From: Guptibacillus spartinae
GTDB lineage: Bacteria; Bacillota; Bacilli; Bacillales; Guptibacillaceae
Direction of reading: 5' to 3'
Assembly: GCF_028610625.1 (NCBI RefSeq)
Contig: NZ_JAQQWU010000006.1
Location: forward strand, 62,001-126,000
Length of the DNA stretch: 64,000 bases
Positions 1-9,044 of the stretch are shown piece after piece. The stretch's first letter is position 1, and every line of letters starts with the position of its first letter. The notes beneath the pieces were generated by a model that worked only from the letters and a program-made list of their open reading frames with translations, was not told the DNA's origin and searched no databases. A program made the position numbers and the translations under genes.

Positions 1-1
1 C

Positions 2-1978
2 ATTTCAAGTATGATCTGGCTTACCGTTCGAACCTATCTTAGTTCAATTCCCTTTATGACAGATGGGTTGTTTTTATTGGTAATCTTTTTTGCCTACTAT
101 TTACAGCATTATGGGTTTCGATATTTTGGTATCTTTATGATTGCCTTTTTATCCATTTATTTTTCCACCCTATTAAATCTTCAGCCACCTGATTTGCCAG
201 GATTCATTATTGGAATTTTTGTAGGTGGAGGATTTTCTTACCTTTATCATTTTATCTTTTTCAGAAACAAACCGAAAAGGCAGCTTAGTCGAAGTATGAA
301 CTCCTTCCATATTCAAACAAATCTAACGCTGGATCTTGTTCTTGATGCCATTGCAGACCCGACTCCAAATCGCTATAGGGCACTCTTACTAAAACGTGAT
401 GTCAAAAAGTTAAACGAGTACGCTCAGGTGATATCCGGTCAGTTAACAACTACAGATCCAGGAGAAGTATGGCCAGGTATAGACACAGAGCAACTGAGAA
501 TGTATGTTTTTGATGCTGAGATGTTAATTGAAACGCTTTATCCTGCTGTTAAGAGAATGAAGGAACTACACGCATTGGAGCATAACGAAGTGAGAAAGCT
601 GCTCTATAAACTGGTTGAATCTGTGCGAGATGCTGAAGTGTTAAGAAGTCATGATATTGTAGGGAACTTAAAACAAACGGAAAATGTGATTGAAGAACTT
701 AAGCATCAACTAATTGAGCTTAGAGTTTCCAATCATCAAAATAAAGATTGGCTATGGCTCATTAGAAGGATTGAGTCAATCGCGAATCATCTTGTAGATA
801 GTTCGGTTGAGCTAGGAGAAAGAAGAATCGCAAATATTGAAGAGAAAGAGCGTTTAGAGGATGCTGAAGAAATAAAGAAAGAGAATGTAAGTACAGAAGA
901 AAAGTCGAAACAGCCTAGAGCTGCCACTATTAAAGCTTTGCAGGCTATTGTCGCAGGAACAGCGGCGATTATCCTCGGTTATTTTCTATCACCAGCTCAT
1001 CAATACTGGGTTCTTCTTTCTGCTTTTGTTGTACTACTTGGGACAGACACAGTGGGAATGACGCTTCAAAAAGCATTCCAGAGATCCCTTGGAACCATTT
1101 TTGGAGCAGTTGCCGGTTTTGGACTGGCTCATTTACTTGCTGGCCAAGTGATCTTAGAATTGATTGCGTTATTTTGCTGTATTTTTATGGCATTTTATTT
1201 ATTGTCTATTTCTTATGCGATGATGATGTTCTGGATGACAATGCTCATCGCCATTATGTATGACTTTCTATTAGGTGGGATCACAGAACAGATCCTAATG
1301 GCTCGTGTGTTCGATACGCTGGCTGGAGCGATTATAGGCTTTTTAGCTGCCGCAATCATTTATCCGAAAAGTACACGTGAAAAGGTTGCAAATACAGCTG
1401 ACGATTTTCTAACCAAATTAAGTTCCTATGTGGCAGATTATCTCGACTCTTTTACAGAAGGTAATAAACATTATGATTTCACAAATCAAGCATTTCGTAT
1501 TGATGAACAAATGAGGAAAATAACAGAGGATGCAAGGCCACTTCGTAACAGGCCAGCCATTCTAGCTCGTTCTGGAATTGAACGCTGGCTAACTGTCCTT
1601 ACAGCGATTAATTATTTTGCCAAGCATTTACTCGCTTCAACAAATCGTAATAATCGATCAACCATTGTGAAAGGGTCAGAAAAGACGCTTGATCTAGTAA
1701 AGAAGATCATTAAGCACAATATCTTAACCGTTCTAAGACTTCTAAAAGGTGAAGCGGGGTTAATGATGTACAATTTAAACAAAGAACGGGAATTTATTGA
1801 GGGTCTGTCGGAGAACATCCTATCAGATGATCAAGAAGTGAAAAAATTTGTGAATGATCTATATTATGTTTGGAGAATTAACCAGTCACTTTTATTACTT
1901 GGTAAAGAGCTAGGTGTATCGAAGAATAAAGATGCTGCTAGTTATGATTCATACAAACACAGGAACCCGGAGCAATAG
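2..1978 (+). CDS. FUSC-family (aromatic acid exporter-like) membrane protein, 5' partial
   Basis: Integral membrane protein of the FUSC superfamily, whose members include aromatic-acid exporters such as AaeB; the substrate here is unknown. The visible part has three N-terminal hydrophobic segments (about residues 15-85), a long charged cytoplasmic helical region (about 95-300), then a second hydrophobic block (about 305-450) containing the family motif YWVLLSAFVVL, and a soluble C-terminal helical tail. The frame is open to the left edge (codons ATT TCA AGT before the first ATG at 11) and no ribosome binding site is seen, so the gene most likely begins outside the window. Its stop codon lies in the loop of a terminator hairpin. 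Confidence 0.75.
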   Translation: MSSMIWLTVRTYLSSIPFMTDGLFLLVIFFAYYLQHYGFRYFGIFMIAFLSIYFSTLLNLQPPDLPGFIIGIFVGGGFSYLYHFIFFRNKPKRQLSRSMNSFHIQTNLTLDLVLDAIADPTPNRYRALLLKRDVKKLNEYAQVISGQLTTTDPGEVWPGIDTEQLRMYVFDAEMLIETLYPAVKRMKELHALEHNEVRKLLYKLVESVRDAEVLRSHDIVGNLKQTENVIEELKHQLIELRVSNHQNKDWLWLIRRIESIANHLVDSSVELGERRIANIEEKERLEDAEEIKKENVSTEEKSKQPRAATIKALQAIVAGTAAIILGYFLSPAHQYWVLLSAFVVLLGTDTVGMTLQKAFQRSLGTIFGAVAGFGLAHLLAGQVILELIALFCCIFMAFYLLSISYAMMMFWMTMLIAIMYDFLLGGITEQILMARVFDTLAGAIIGFLAAAIIYPKSTREKVANTADDFLTKLSSYVADYLDSFTEGNKHYDFTNQAFRIDEQMRKITEDARPLRNRPAILARSGIERWLTVLTAINYFAKHLLASTNRNNRSTIVKGSEKTLDLVKKIIKHNILTVLRLLKGEAGLMMYNLNKEREFIEGLSENILSDDQEVKKFVNDLYYVWRINQSLLLLGKELGVSKNKDAASYDSYKHRNPEQ

Positions 1979-1993
1979 GCTCCGGGTTATTTT
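1964..1993 (+). terminator. Rho-independent terminator of the FUSC gene
   Basis: Perfect 10-bp stem AACCCGGAGC / GCTCCGGGTT (1964-1973 / 1979-1988) with loop AATAG, then ATTTTT. The TAG stop codon of the FUSC gene is the last three bases of the loop. Confidence 0.85.
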
Positions 1994-2017
1994 TGTCTTT
2001 ATTTCTACCGTGAAAAG

Positions 2018-2290
2018 TTACAGAAGGATTAATAAAATGATCGCGAGCAGTGCTACGAAACTACCACCTATTAAAGATGTGAAACGATAAGTACCTTCTT
2101 TTTCACGTATGTCCATAAATCGATCTAACTGAATAAAGATTTGAATGAGCGCAAAAAAGATTAATAGAATGATTAAGTAAGGTGGTGAAATAAGGTGATA
2201 TAGAACAAGGATAAAGGCGACAGCTGTTAATAAAATCATGAAGATGAATGAAAGGGATAGCTTACGAATCTCTTTTTTTTGCTTATTCAC
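2018..2290 (-). CDS. ctaF: cytochrome c oxidase subunit IV (CtaF-like)
   Basis: Small membrane subunit of the heme-copper oxidase encoded with it: 90 residues with three hydrophobic segments (about 14-34, 38-57 and 72-90) and a central QLDRFMDIREKEG linker typical of bacterial subunit IV. The frame is open further upstream into ctaE, but the GTG at 2290 follows a GGAAGG ribosome binding site (2301-2306) placed in the last codons of ctaE, so I take that start. It is the last gene of the ctaC-D-E-F operon. It has no catalytic role; the family contributes to assembly or stability of the complex. The start is an inference. Confidence 0.75.
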   Translation of the reverse strand: MNKQKKEIRKLSLSFIFMILLTAVAFILVLYHLISPPYLIILLIFFALIQIFIQLDRFMDIREKEGTYRFTSLIGGSFVALLAIILLILL

Positions 2291-2295
2291 TCTCT

Positions 2296-2889
2296 TCACA
2301 CCTTCCCTATTAAATAGACAACAGTAAAAATCATCACCCATACTACATCGATAAAATGCCAATAAAGACTCGCAATAAATAATTTAGGTGCTGTTTCTTG
2401 GTTGATTCCTCTAAGCCAAAGTTGCACTAATAATAAGGCAATCCAGGTAACCCCAAACAAAACGTGAACGCCGTGAGTACCTAGCAGCATATAGAACGCT
2501 CCAAGAAAAGCACTTGTGGAAATTGAAGCGCCTTCTCCAACATAGAGAGTAAATTCTCTTATTTCTAATCCAATGAAACCCAATCCAAGGACAATGGTAA
2601 TAAGAAAGAATAGGAGAGTCCATGCCTTCTTAGTAAGATTTAAAAAATAGATGGCTAATGCACAAGTGAAACTACTGGATAGTAAAATAACAGTCGAAAC
2701 CATAATTTCGTTTAATTTAAATAATTCTTCTGGACCAGGTCCATCGCCTGTAAAAGACTTTACGGCGAGATAAATGCCAAATAAGCAACCAAATACGACA
2801 ACTTCAGCACCAATAAGGAACCAAAAAGCTAAGATGTTCATTTGAGCTTGTTGTGTGTCGTATAGATGCTTTGGATCGGTCGTCTCCAT
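2296..2889 (-). CDS. ctaE: cytochrome c oxidase subunit III
   Basis: Core non-catalytic subunit of an aa3-type oxidase, 197 residues with five hydrophobic segments, as in the short bacterial subunit III lacking the first two helices. Recognisable motifs are the N-terminal WFLIGAEVVVFG, the central LLGTHGVHVLFG and the C-terminal SLYWHFIDVVWVMIF. The ATG overlaps the last base of ctaD, showing translational coupling. Its 3' end carries the ribosome binding site of ctaF. Confidence 0.93.
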   Translation of the reverse strand: METTDPKHLYDTQQAQMNILAFWFLIGAEVVVFGCLFGIYLAVKSFTGDGPGPEELFKLNEIMVSTVILLSSSFTCALAIYFLNLTKKAWTLLFFLITIVLGLGFIGLEIREFTLYVGEGASISTSAFLGAFYMLLGTHGVHVLFGVTWIALLLVQLWLRGINQETAPKLFIASLYWHFIDVVWVMIFTVVYLIGKV

Positions 2890-4838
2890 TAATCCTCAGC
2901 CCCCTTATCTTCAGCCATTACCACCTCTTTAGGAATATGGATACCGGATTTATGCTGGAAAGATCGAATACCCATTAAAAGAAAAACCACTGCCATCCCC
3001 ATAATAGCGATTACCCATATTTCGAATACAAACCCGAATGAAGCGATCAGAAATCCAATCCCCATAAAGAATGGAAGAGAAGTAGAATTAGGCATATGGA
3101 TATCTTCATATTCACCGATAAAATCAATATTTTTATATCCGTTTTCATAAGCTTCCCAAAGTGGTTCGCGACTTTTGACAAGGGGAAGACGTGCGAAATT
3201 ATATGGTGGCGGAGGTGATGGAATCGTCCATTCAAGCGTACGACCGCGTGAAAACCATGGATCCCGTAACGTGTTTTTTTGCGTGGAGCGGGTCGTTATG
3301 TAAATATTTATCATAAAAAATAATACGCCCGCCCCCATTAAAAAGGCACCACATGTGCTAATGAAATTTAAAAAGCCCAATCCCTCACCTTCTGGGTAGG
3401 TAAACACCCGGCGTGGCATTCCCATCAGTCCCATAATATGCATAGGAAAGAAAGTGAAGTGAAAGCCAATCCCAAAAGTCCAGAAGTTCCATTTACCGAG
3501 TTTTTCATTTAAAAACTTACCGAACATTTTTGGCCACCAATAGTATACACCTGAGAAAACTCCGAAAATTGTTGCCCCAATGATCACGTAATGGAGATGT
3601 GCTACGACAAAATAACTATCATGATACTGATAATCTGCTGGAACGACACTAAGCATAACGCCTGTCACACCACCGATAACAAAAGTGAAGATAAATCCTA
3701 GTGCATAGAGCATAGGAGTATCAAACCGAATCCTACCTCCCCGCATCGTAAATAGCCAGTTAAAGATCTTTATCCCAGTAGGAACAGCGATTAACATTGT
3801 TGTTAGTGCAAAGAAAATAGTGATATTTGTACTTAATCCTACTGTAAACATATGATGTACCCAGACCATGAAACCGAGAAATCCAATAAGGATAATGGCG
3901 AATACCATAGATGGATAACCAAATAGTTTCCGTTTAGAAAATGTGCTAATTACATCAGAAAATATTCCAAACGCAGGTAAGGCAATGATATAAACTTCTG
4001 GGTGCCCAAATATCCAGAAAAGATGTTGCCAAATGATCGGATTTCCTTCTCCTCCTGTTAATATAACCGTTCCAAAAAGTCGCTCGAATGTTAGCAATAG
4101 AAGAGCGACAGCAAGAGCAGAAAATGCATATACGATGAGAATAGATGTAATAAACATCGCCCACGTGGATAAAGGCATTCTCATAAATCGCATGCCAGGA
4201 GCCCTCATTTTAAGAATCGTAACAATAAAATTGATTCCCCCCATAATTGTTCCAAGTCCAGCGACCTGTAGTCCTATAGGATAATAGTTATTGCCTGGCC
4301 CAGGTGTATAGTCGTTTAAAGCGAGAGGTGCATACGATGTCCATCCGGCATTAGGCGAGCCACCTGCAACGAAACTTACATTGATTAAAATACCACCAGA
4401 AATAAATAGCCATAGACTTAAAGAGTTCATGAAAGGGAAAGCAACGTCTCTTGCTCCAATTTGTAAAGGAACGATAACATTCATTAATCCAATTAATAGA
4501 GGGGTTGCAACAAGAAAGATCATGACAGTTCCATGTGTACTTGTTAATTGATTAAATCGATCCCCTTGAAAAACCCAGAAATCATTATTAGGAAAGGCAA
4601 GCTGCATTCGTATAAGCAGTGCTTCGATGCCCGCTCTGATGAAAAAGAGAAATGAAACAAGTAAATATATGATGCCAATTTTTTTATGATCTGTTGAAGT
4701 AATCCATCCCCAGAGCCATTCCCATTTCGAATGCTTTGTTAATAAATAACAAATGATGACGGCTATGATGATAAAAGAGACGTCTGCAAGCAGTATATCT
4801 GATGGCAGGGATGTAAAGTAGTCTAATAGTGCTTTCAT
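2889..4838 (-). CDS. ctaD: cytochrome c oxidase subunit I
   Basis: Catalytic subunit of a terminal oxidase: low-spin heme, high-spin heme and CuB, reducing O2 and pumping protons across the membrane. It has 649 residues, longer than typical CtaD because of an extra N-terminal hydrophobic helix (about residues 16-36) before TDHKKIG. Ligand motifs are present: THGTVM (low-spin heme His), GHPEVYI (CuB His, D-channel Glu, cross-linked Tyr), VHHMFTVG (CuB His pair) and VAHLHYV (heme ligands). The extra helix and length recall quinol oxidase QoxB. However, the quinol-site His of E. coli cytochrome bo3 (HYDQ) is replaced (RFNQ), and the neighbouring subunit II has CuA, so cytochrome c is the likely donor. 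The start follows an AGGAGG embedded in the end of ctaC. Confidence 0.93.
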   Translation of the reverse strand: MKALLDYFTSLPSDILLADVSFIIIAVIICYLLTKHSKWEWLWGWITSTDHKKIGIIYLLVSFLFFIRAGIEALLIRMQLAFPNNDFWVFQGDRFNQLTSTHGTVMIFLVATPLLIGLMNVIVPLQIGARDVAFPFMNSLSLWLFISGGILINVSFVAGGSPNAGWTSYAPLALNDYTPGPGNNYYPIGLQVAGLGTIMGGINFIVTILKMRAPGMRFMRMPLSTWAMFITSILIVYAFSALAVALLLLTFERLFGTVILTGGEGNPIIWQHLFWIFGHPEVYIIALPAFGIFSDVISTFSKRKLFGYPSMVFAIILIGFLGFMVWVHHMFTVGLSTNITIFFALTTMLIAVPTGIKIFNWLFTMRGGRIRFDTPMLYALGFIFTFVIGGVTGVMLSVVPADYQYHDSYFVVAHLHYVIIGATIFGVFSGVYYWWPKMFGKFLNEKLGKWNFWTFGIGFHFTFFPMHIMGLMGMPRRVFTYPEGEGLGFLNFISTCGAFLMGAGVLFFMINIYITTRSTQKNTLRDPWFSRGRTLEWTIPSPPPPYNFARLPLVKSREPLWEAYENGYKNIDFIGEYEDIHMPNSTSLPFFMGIGFLIASFGFVFEIWVIAIMGMAVVFLLMGIRSFQHKSGIHIPKEVVMAEDKGAED

Positions 4839-4841
4839 CGT

Positions 4842-5549
4842 TTAATCCTCCTGTTTGTCAGCAACATTCGTCCATTGTTTAAATGTTTCTTGTTCCACCA
4901 CTGTTGTTTCAAACGTCATAAATGCATGGCTTGCGCCACAAAACTCAGCGCATTTTCCATCATAGGTTCCAGTTTCGAGAGGTGTTAAGGTAAGCTGGTT
5001 CTCTTTGTGAGGAAGTACATCCTTTTTTCCCGCTAGTTGTGGGATCCAAAAAGAATGAATAACATCTTCGGAATGAAGGTTAAAGATAACAGGACGATCT
5101 ACTGGAAGTTTTACTTCATTTTCGAGCGTGATTTCAAATTCGGGGTAGTAAAAAACCCAACTAAATTGTTTTCCGGTCACATTAATGACGAGAGGCTCAT
5201 CCATTGATTCTGCTTTATTATCAAGCTGATATGTAGTAGCAAATGTTGGTACTGCTAAGATAAATAAAATCACAAATGGTAATACAATCCATGTGGTTTC
5301 AAGTTTTTTGTTTCCTTCGATTTGAGTAGGGAAGTCATTTTCTTGTCCAGGGCGCTCACGGTACTTTATTAAAAAGCGAATAAAAAGACTGAAAACGACA
5401 AGTAGGACAATTACCATTAAAGCTATACTAAGGTAAAGTAATTTTAGCTCTGAGTCTGCAGCCGTACCTTTAGAATCTAAAACGGATAGATTAGAGCATC
5501 CAGACATTAAAATGATACCGATTACATAAAAGGAAAAAGGGACCCTCAT
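4842..5549 (-). CDS. ctaC: cytochrome c oxidase subunit II, CuA-containing lipoprotein
   Basis: Electron-entry subunit of the oxidase, 235 residues. An N-terminal signal with lipobox LMSGC (Cys18) predicts a lipid-anchored protein, followed by two membrane helices (about 38-60 and 87-105) and an extracytoplasmic cupredoxin domain. The CuA ligands are complete: His165 (IHSFWIP), Cys200, Glu202, Cys204, His208 and Met211. Unlike B. subtilis CtaC (caa3 type) there is no fused C-terminal cytochrome c domain, because the protein ends about 24 residues after Met211. A separate cytochrome c must therefore deliver electrons. It is first in the operon; no ctaA, ctaB or ctaG lies next to it in this window. 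Confidence 0.93.
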   Translation of the reverse strand: MRVPFSFYVIGIILMSGCSNLSVLDSKGTAADSELKLLYLSIALMVIVLLVVFSLFIRFLIKYRERPGQENDFPTQIEGNKKLETTWIVLPFVILFILAVPTFATTYQLDNKAESMDEPLVINVTGKQFSWVFYYPEFEITLENEVKLPVDRPVIFNLHSEDVIHSFWIPQLAGKKDVLPHKENQLTLTPLETGTYDGKCAEFCGASHAFMTFETTVVEQETFKQWTNVADKQED

Positions 5550-5725
5550 TTCCTGTATTCTCCCTTCGATTATGGATTATTCTGTCTATTTTTCACTACC
5601 CAAAGACTAGTCCAATGAAACAAATGGTAGTGAGAAAAAATCTTAATGAGATTGTTTTAAAATCACGAGATGGGGTAAATAGTGGCGTGAAAGAAATTTA
5701 GGATTTACAGTAGGAGGAACTTTTC

Positions 5726-6502
5726 ATGGTAAACAACAAGACTGTATTTATTACAGGAGCAGCGAGAGGAATTGGATTTGAAATTGGTGAGACATTTGCA
5801 GAAAATGGTGCAAAAGTTGTTCTTTCTGATATAAACGAAGAGGGTACAAAGGAAGCAGCCCAAAAACTAAGAGATAAGGGCTATGAAGTAATTGGGATTA
5901 AAGCTGACGTTACAAGTGAAGATGAAATCAAACAAGCGATTGATCGCACAGTTGAAGAATATGGTCGCTTAGATGTACTTATTAATAACGCGGGTCTTCA
6001 ACATGTATCTCGAATGGAAGATTTTCCAACTGAGAAATTCAGAATGATGCAAGATATTATGCTAACAGCTCCATTTATTGCAACAAAACATGCTTTCCCA
6101 ATTATGAAGGAACAGGGTTTCGGCCGAATTATTAACATGGCGTCAATCAATGGTGTCATTGGATTCGCAGGTAAAGCTGCTTATAATAGTGCAAAACATG
6201 GTGTCATTGGACTTACAAAAGTTTCGGCACTTGAAGGTGCGGAGCATGGCATTACAGTGAATGCAATGGCTCCTGGCTATGTGGATACACCTCTTGTAAG
6301 AGGTCAAATGCAAGATCTAGCAAAAGAACGTGGAGTGGAGCTTGAAAAAGTATTAGAGGAAGTCATTTATCCGCTAGTTCCACAGAAACGCTTGCTTGAA
6401 GTACAAGAGATTGCTGATTACTCAATGTTTATTGCAAGCGATGCAGCGAAGAGTATTACGGGACAGGCTCTACTCATTGATGGTGGGTATACCGCTCAAT
6501 AA
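5726..6502 (+). CDS. 3-hydroxybutyrate dehydrogenase
   Basis: Short-chain dehydrogenase interconverting 3-hydroxybutyrate and acetoacetate with NAD. In 258 residues it shows the Rossmann motif TGAARGIG (10-17), NNAG (87-90), catalytic Ser140, Tyr153 and Lys157 (YNSAK), and the family-typical LQHV and PLVPQKRLL stretches that separate 3-hydroxybutyrate dehydrogenases from generic SDRs. An AGGAGG ribosome binding site precedes the ATG. The gene stands alone, divergent from the oxidase operon. It fits functionally with mvaB, thl and scoAB 19-22 kb away, which handle acetoacetate. Specificity is inferred from motif resemblance. Confidence 0.85.
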   Translation: MVNNKTVFITGAARGIGFEIGETFAENGAKVVLSDINEEGTKEAAQKLRDKGYEVIGIKADVTSEDEIKQAIDRTVEEYGRLDVLINNAGLQHVSRMEDFPTEKFRMMQDIMLTAPFIATKHAFPIMKEQGFGRIINMASINGVIGFAGKAAYNSAKHGVIGLTKVSALEGAEHGITVNAMAPGYVDTPLVRGQMQDLAKERGVELEKVLEEVIYPLVPQKRLLEVQEIADYSMFIASDAAKSITGQALLIDGGYTAQ

Positions 6503-6528
6503 GATGCATTTAAAAAAATAAGTTTTGG

Positions 6529-6557
6529 CAGCGCCTCGGATTAGAGGCGCTGTTTTT
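6529..6557. terminator. bidirectional terminator between the dehydrogenase and the LysE gene
   Basis: Stem CAGCGCCTC / GAGGCGCTG (6529-6537 / 6544-6552), loop GGATTA, followed on the plus strand by TTTTT. The minus strand has a T-rich tract beyond the other arm, so it can serve both convergent genes. Confidence 0.85.
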
Positions 6558-7179
6558 AATTCTTACTAAGTGCAATTTGAATGCCGATTAAGGTGAGTAA
6601 CCCTGCTTTTAAAAGGTTAAATCGTCTAGATAATGTTGCATTTCCAGCTATAACCTTTGCTAATTTCCCAGCATATATGCTAATTAGAAAAAAGATAATA
6701 AGGGCTTGTAAAATGAAAACAAAGCCTAAAAAAATCATTTGAAAAGTAGGAGAAGCAGCTTCATGGTTAATGAACTGGGGTAGAAGAGCTAGAAAGAATA
6801 AAGATACTTTTGGGTTTAAGATATTCATTAAAATGCCTTTTCGATATAGTGCCAAATAAGTTTGTGATGGCTGCTCTTGGAGAGTGGAGGTTTTGTTACG
6901 GTCTTTCAAAGATTCATATGCCATAAATAGTAAATACCCAGCCCCCATTAACTTAACGACCGTAAATGCAAATGATGATTGGTAGAGAATGGCTGAAATG
7001 CCTATAGCTGCAGCTGAAATATGCACAATAAGGCCAGAACAGAGACCCAGGGAGGTGGCAAAACCTGCTTTCTTGTTTTGAGTGATGCTTTGGGCTAACA
7101 CAAATAAATTGTCAGGACCTGGCATGATCGTTAAAAGAACGGCAGCTCCTAAGAATGGTAAAATGAGTGTAAGATCCAA
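6556..7179 (-). CDS. LysE/RhtB-family exporter
   Basis: Membrane exporter of the LysE/RhtB family, whose members export amino acids or related metabolites; the substrate here cannot be told. It has 207 residues with about six hydrophobic segments and the family signature near the N-terminus (LTIMPGPDNLFVLAQS, about residues 17-32), followed by NPKVSLFFLALLPQF in the middle. TTG at 7179 is chosen as start because AAGGAGGG lies seven bases upstream. It is a single gene, convergent with the dehydrogenase and sharing its terminator. Confidence 0.88.
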   Translation of the reverse strand: MDLTLILPFLGAAVLLTIMPGPDNLFVLAQSITQNKKAGFATSLGLCSGLIVHISAAAIGISAILYQSSFAFTVVKLMGAGYLLFMAYESLKDRNKTSTLQEQPSQTYLALYRKGILMNILNPKVSLFFLALLPQFINHEAASPTFQMIFLGFVFILQALIIFFLISIYAGKLAKVIAGNATLSRRFNLLKAGLLTLIGIQIALSKN

Positions 7180-7385
7180 TAGAAACCCTCCTTGTAATGG
7201 GATATGATGTCTAGTATATAGTAGGCGAGAACGTGAATAAAGACCTGTTTAAAGGATCCGCCGCATATGATTCGAAATATAACTAAAATACCTCAGCAAT
7301 TAAATGACACAGGAACCCTTATTAAAAAGTGAATTTCATGAACATCGTATTACAATAATAGAGATGCGAATAAAAGCTGTTTTTC

Positions 7386-7413
7386 TTGACAGATTTCTTA
7401 TTAATGATATAAT
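7386..7413 (+). promoter_or_regulatory. sigma-A promoter of the first acetyltransferase gene
   Basis: TTGACA (7386-7391), 16-base spacer, TATAAT (7408-7413): both hexamers match the consensus exactly. It lies 36 bases before the ATG at 7449. Confidence 0.8.
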
Positions 7414-7448
7414 TCTGACATCTTTTAGTGTTTTTGGAGGAAGTTTTC

Positions 7449-8012
7449 ATGGAACCGATTCAGCTTAATTTTCCGAATGAATTTTACACAGAGCGTTTAC
7501 ACATTCGATATCCAGTACCAGGTGATGGTAAAGCTGTTCATCAGTCGATTAAAACCTCTTTAATAGATCTTATGCCATATATGCTATTTGCTCATATGAA
7601 TCAAACCGAAACGGAAGTGGAAGCAAATATTCGAGAATCGAACGCAGCCTTTCTAAAAAGAGAAGACTTAAGATTGTTGCTTTTTCATAAGCAAACTGGC
7701 AATTTTATTGGCTCTTCTGGTTTACATCGCATTGATTGGAAGGTTCCTAAGTTTGAAATCGGTTACTGGATTGATTCTAACCATAGTGGACAAGGATATA
7801 TGACTGAAGCTGTTAATGGGATCGTTGAATTTGCGATGCGGGAGCTCCATGCAAAGAGAATTGAAATTCGATGCAATGCGGAAAATTGGCAAAGTCGAAG
7901 AGTAGCAGAGCGATGTTTCTTTCAGCTTGAAGCGATTTTAAAAAATGATCGTCGATCGGTTGATAAAAGCAAGTTCGTTAGTACATGTGTTTATGCTAGA
8001 ACGAAGGAATAG
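7449..8012 (+). CDS. GNAT-family N-acetyltransferase (RimJ/RimL type)
   Basis: Probable acetyl-CoA-dependent N-acetyltransferase of the GNAT fold, 187 residues. The RimJ/RimL-like order is visible: TERLHIRYP at the N-terminus, GSSGLHRIDW, FEIGYWIDSNHSGQGYMTEAV (acetyl-CoA loop) and ENWQSRRVAERCFF toward the C-terminus. The frame is open upstream to a GTG at 7428, but GGAGG at 7437-7441 points to the ATG at 7449. Substrate unknown; enzymes of this group acetylate ribosomal proteins, small amines or antibiotics. Confidence 0.85.
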   Translation: MEPIQLNFPNEFYTERLHIRYPVPGDGKAVHQSIKTSLIDLMPYMLFAHMNQTETEVEANIRESNAAFLKREDLRLLLFHKQTGNFIGSSGLHRIDWKVPKFEIGYWIDSNHSGQGYMTEAVNGIVEFAMRELHAKRIEIRCNAENWQSRRVAERCFFQLEAILKNDRRSVDKSKFVSTCVYARTKE

Positions 8013-8163
8013 ATTCATTCATTTCACACACAAACAGCTTTTTCGTTAGATTTCTACCATGTTATCATTTAGATAATATAGTAATCTGTTATTAGGAAGG
8101 AACACGCATTACTTATCAAGAATAAACGCAATATGAGAGATTTTGGCGATGGAGGGAAATGGT

Positions 8164-8595
8164 GTGATCGAACGAGCGACATTTGAAGAAAGAGATTATA
8201 TTTTGTCTAATTCCATTCAGTCAGTGAACGAAGGAACGACAAATCCAGGGATCGTGAAAGAAGAAAAAGCTCTTGAAATTGTTTCCTCTATTCTTGATCG
8301 AGGTGGCTATCATCTGATTTATCGAGACGGTGGAGAAATAGCAGGTTGGGTATTATTAGGTGAGAACACCGATTACTTTACTGAAAGTAAACACGGCTTT
8401 ATTTATGATGTGTTTGTATTTCCAAAATTCCGTGGAAAAGGTTATTCAAAGAAGCTAGTGGAAGCAAGTATACAAAATTTTAAAGAACAGGGTTATGAGG
8501 AAATTCGGTTGAATGTTTATTCTTCCAACTTTGCAAAGTATATTTATAAAGATATTGGTTTCCGAGAGCTGCAAACGATTATGGTATACAAATAA
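8164..8595 (+). CDS. GNAT-family N-acetyltransferase
   Basis: Second GNAT protein, 143 residues, unrelated in detail to the preceding one. The acetyl-CoA binding region is VFPKFRGKGYSKKLV (about residues 87-101), followed by LNVYSSNFAKYIYKDIGF, the usual C-terminal beta5-alpha4 region. Start: GTG at 8164, seven bases after GGAGGG (8151-8156), rather than the in-frame TTG at 8143 or ATG at 8149. Substrate not predictable. Confidence 0.82.
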   Translation: MIERATFEERDYILSNSIQSVNEGTTNPGIVKEEKALEIVSSILDRGGYHLIYRDGGEIAGWVLLGENTDYFTESKHGFIYDVFVFPKFRGKGYSKKLVEASIQNFKEQGYEEIRLNVYSSNFAKYIYKDIGFRELQTIMVYK

Positions 8596-8727
8596 GGAAA
8601 GCCATTCTTTTCATTTATTAAAAGAATGTGAAAAACCACTCATAATTAAGGTTTCAACTATGGATCCTGCTACACTAGCTTTACAGGAACTTCCCCGGTT
8701 CCTGTCCCCCTTAAAATATATAGTGTG

Positions 8728-8758
8728 AGCCCCATGTATTTCCCGACATGGGGCTTTT
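8728..8758 (+). terminator. Rho-independent terminator-like hairpin
   Basis: Stem AGCCCCATGT / ACATGGGGCT (8728-8737 / 8746-8755) with loop ATTTCCCG and a short TTTT. It is 130 bases after the second acetyltransferase gene. Confidence 0.65.
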
Positions 8759-9002
8759 CCTATTTACTTTTGAAAGAGTAGTAAGGGGATAAAAGGGATT
8801 GAATTTATAAAAGATGCCTCACCTTGCTTTTAGGAATAAAATGGTTTCATAATCATGCTGATTGACTTAAAGAAGAACAGTTTTCTGAAGAAGATTTAGA
8901 TCTACCTGATGATAAATGTAGAAAAGGAATTCGAATAGATGATTTCTTCTGCTTCTTGTTTTGCTGTATATTTACTTTTTTAAAAAAACATACAATAATT
9001 CT

Positions 9003-9044
9003 AGTCAGCAAAACTCATGATGTAGAGGGGTTGCTGACTTTTTT
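9003..9044 (+). terminator. Rho-independent terminator-like hairpin with long loop
   Basis: Stem AGTCAGCAA / TTGCTGACT (9003-9011 / 9031-9039), 19-base loop, then TTTTTT. It sits upstream of the surface-protein gene, so it could be an orphan terminator or an attenuator of that gene. Confidence 0.55.

Noticed and set aside
2889-5549. Quinol oxidase (qox) operon
   Set aside because: Subunit II keeps every CuA ligand and the quinol-site His of subunit I is replaced, so a cytochrome c oxidase is more likely.
8513-8728. 71-codon frame overlapping the second acetyltransferase
   Set aside because: Out of frame with the clear GNAT gene, no ribosome binding site, and it runs through a terminator hairpin.
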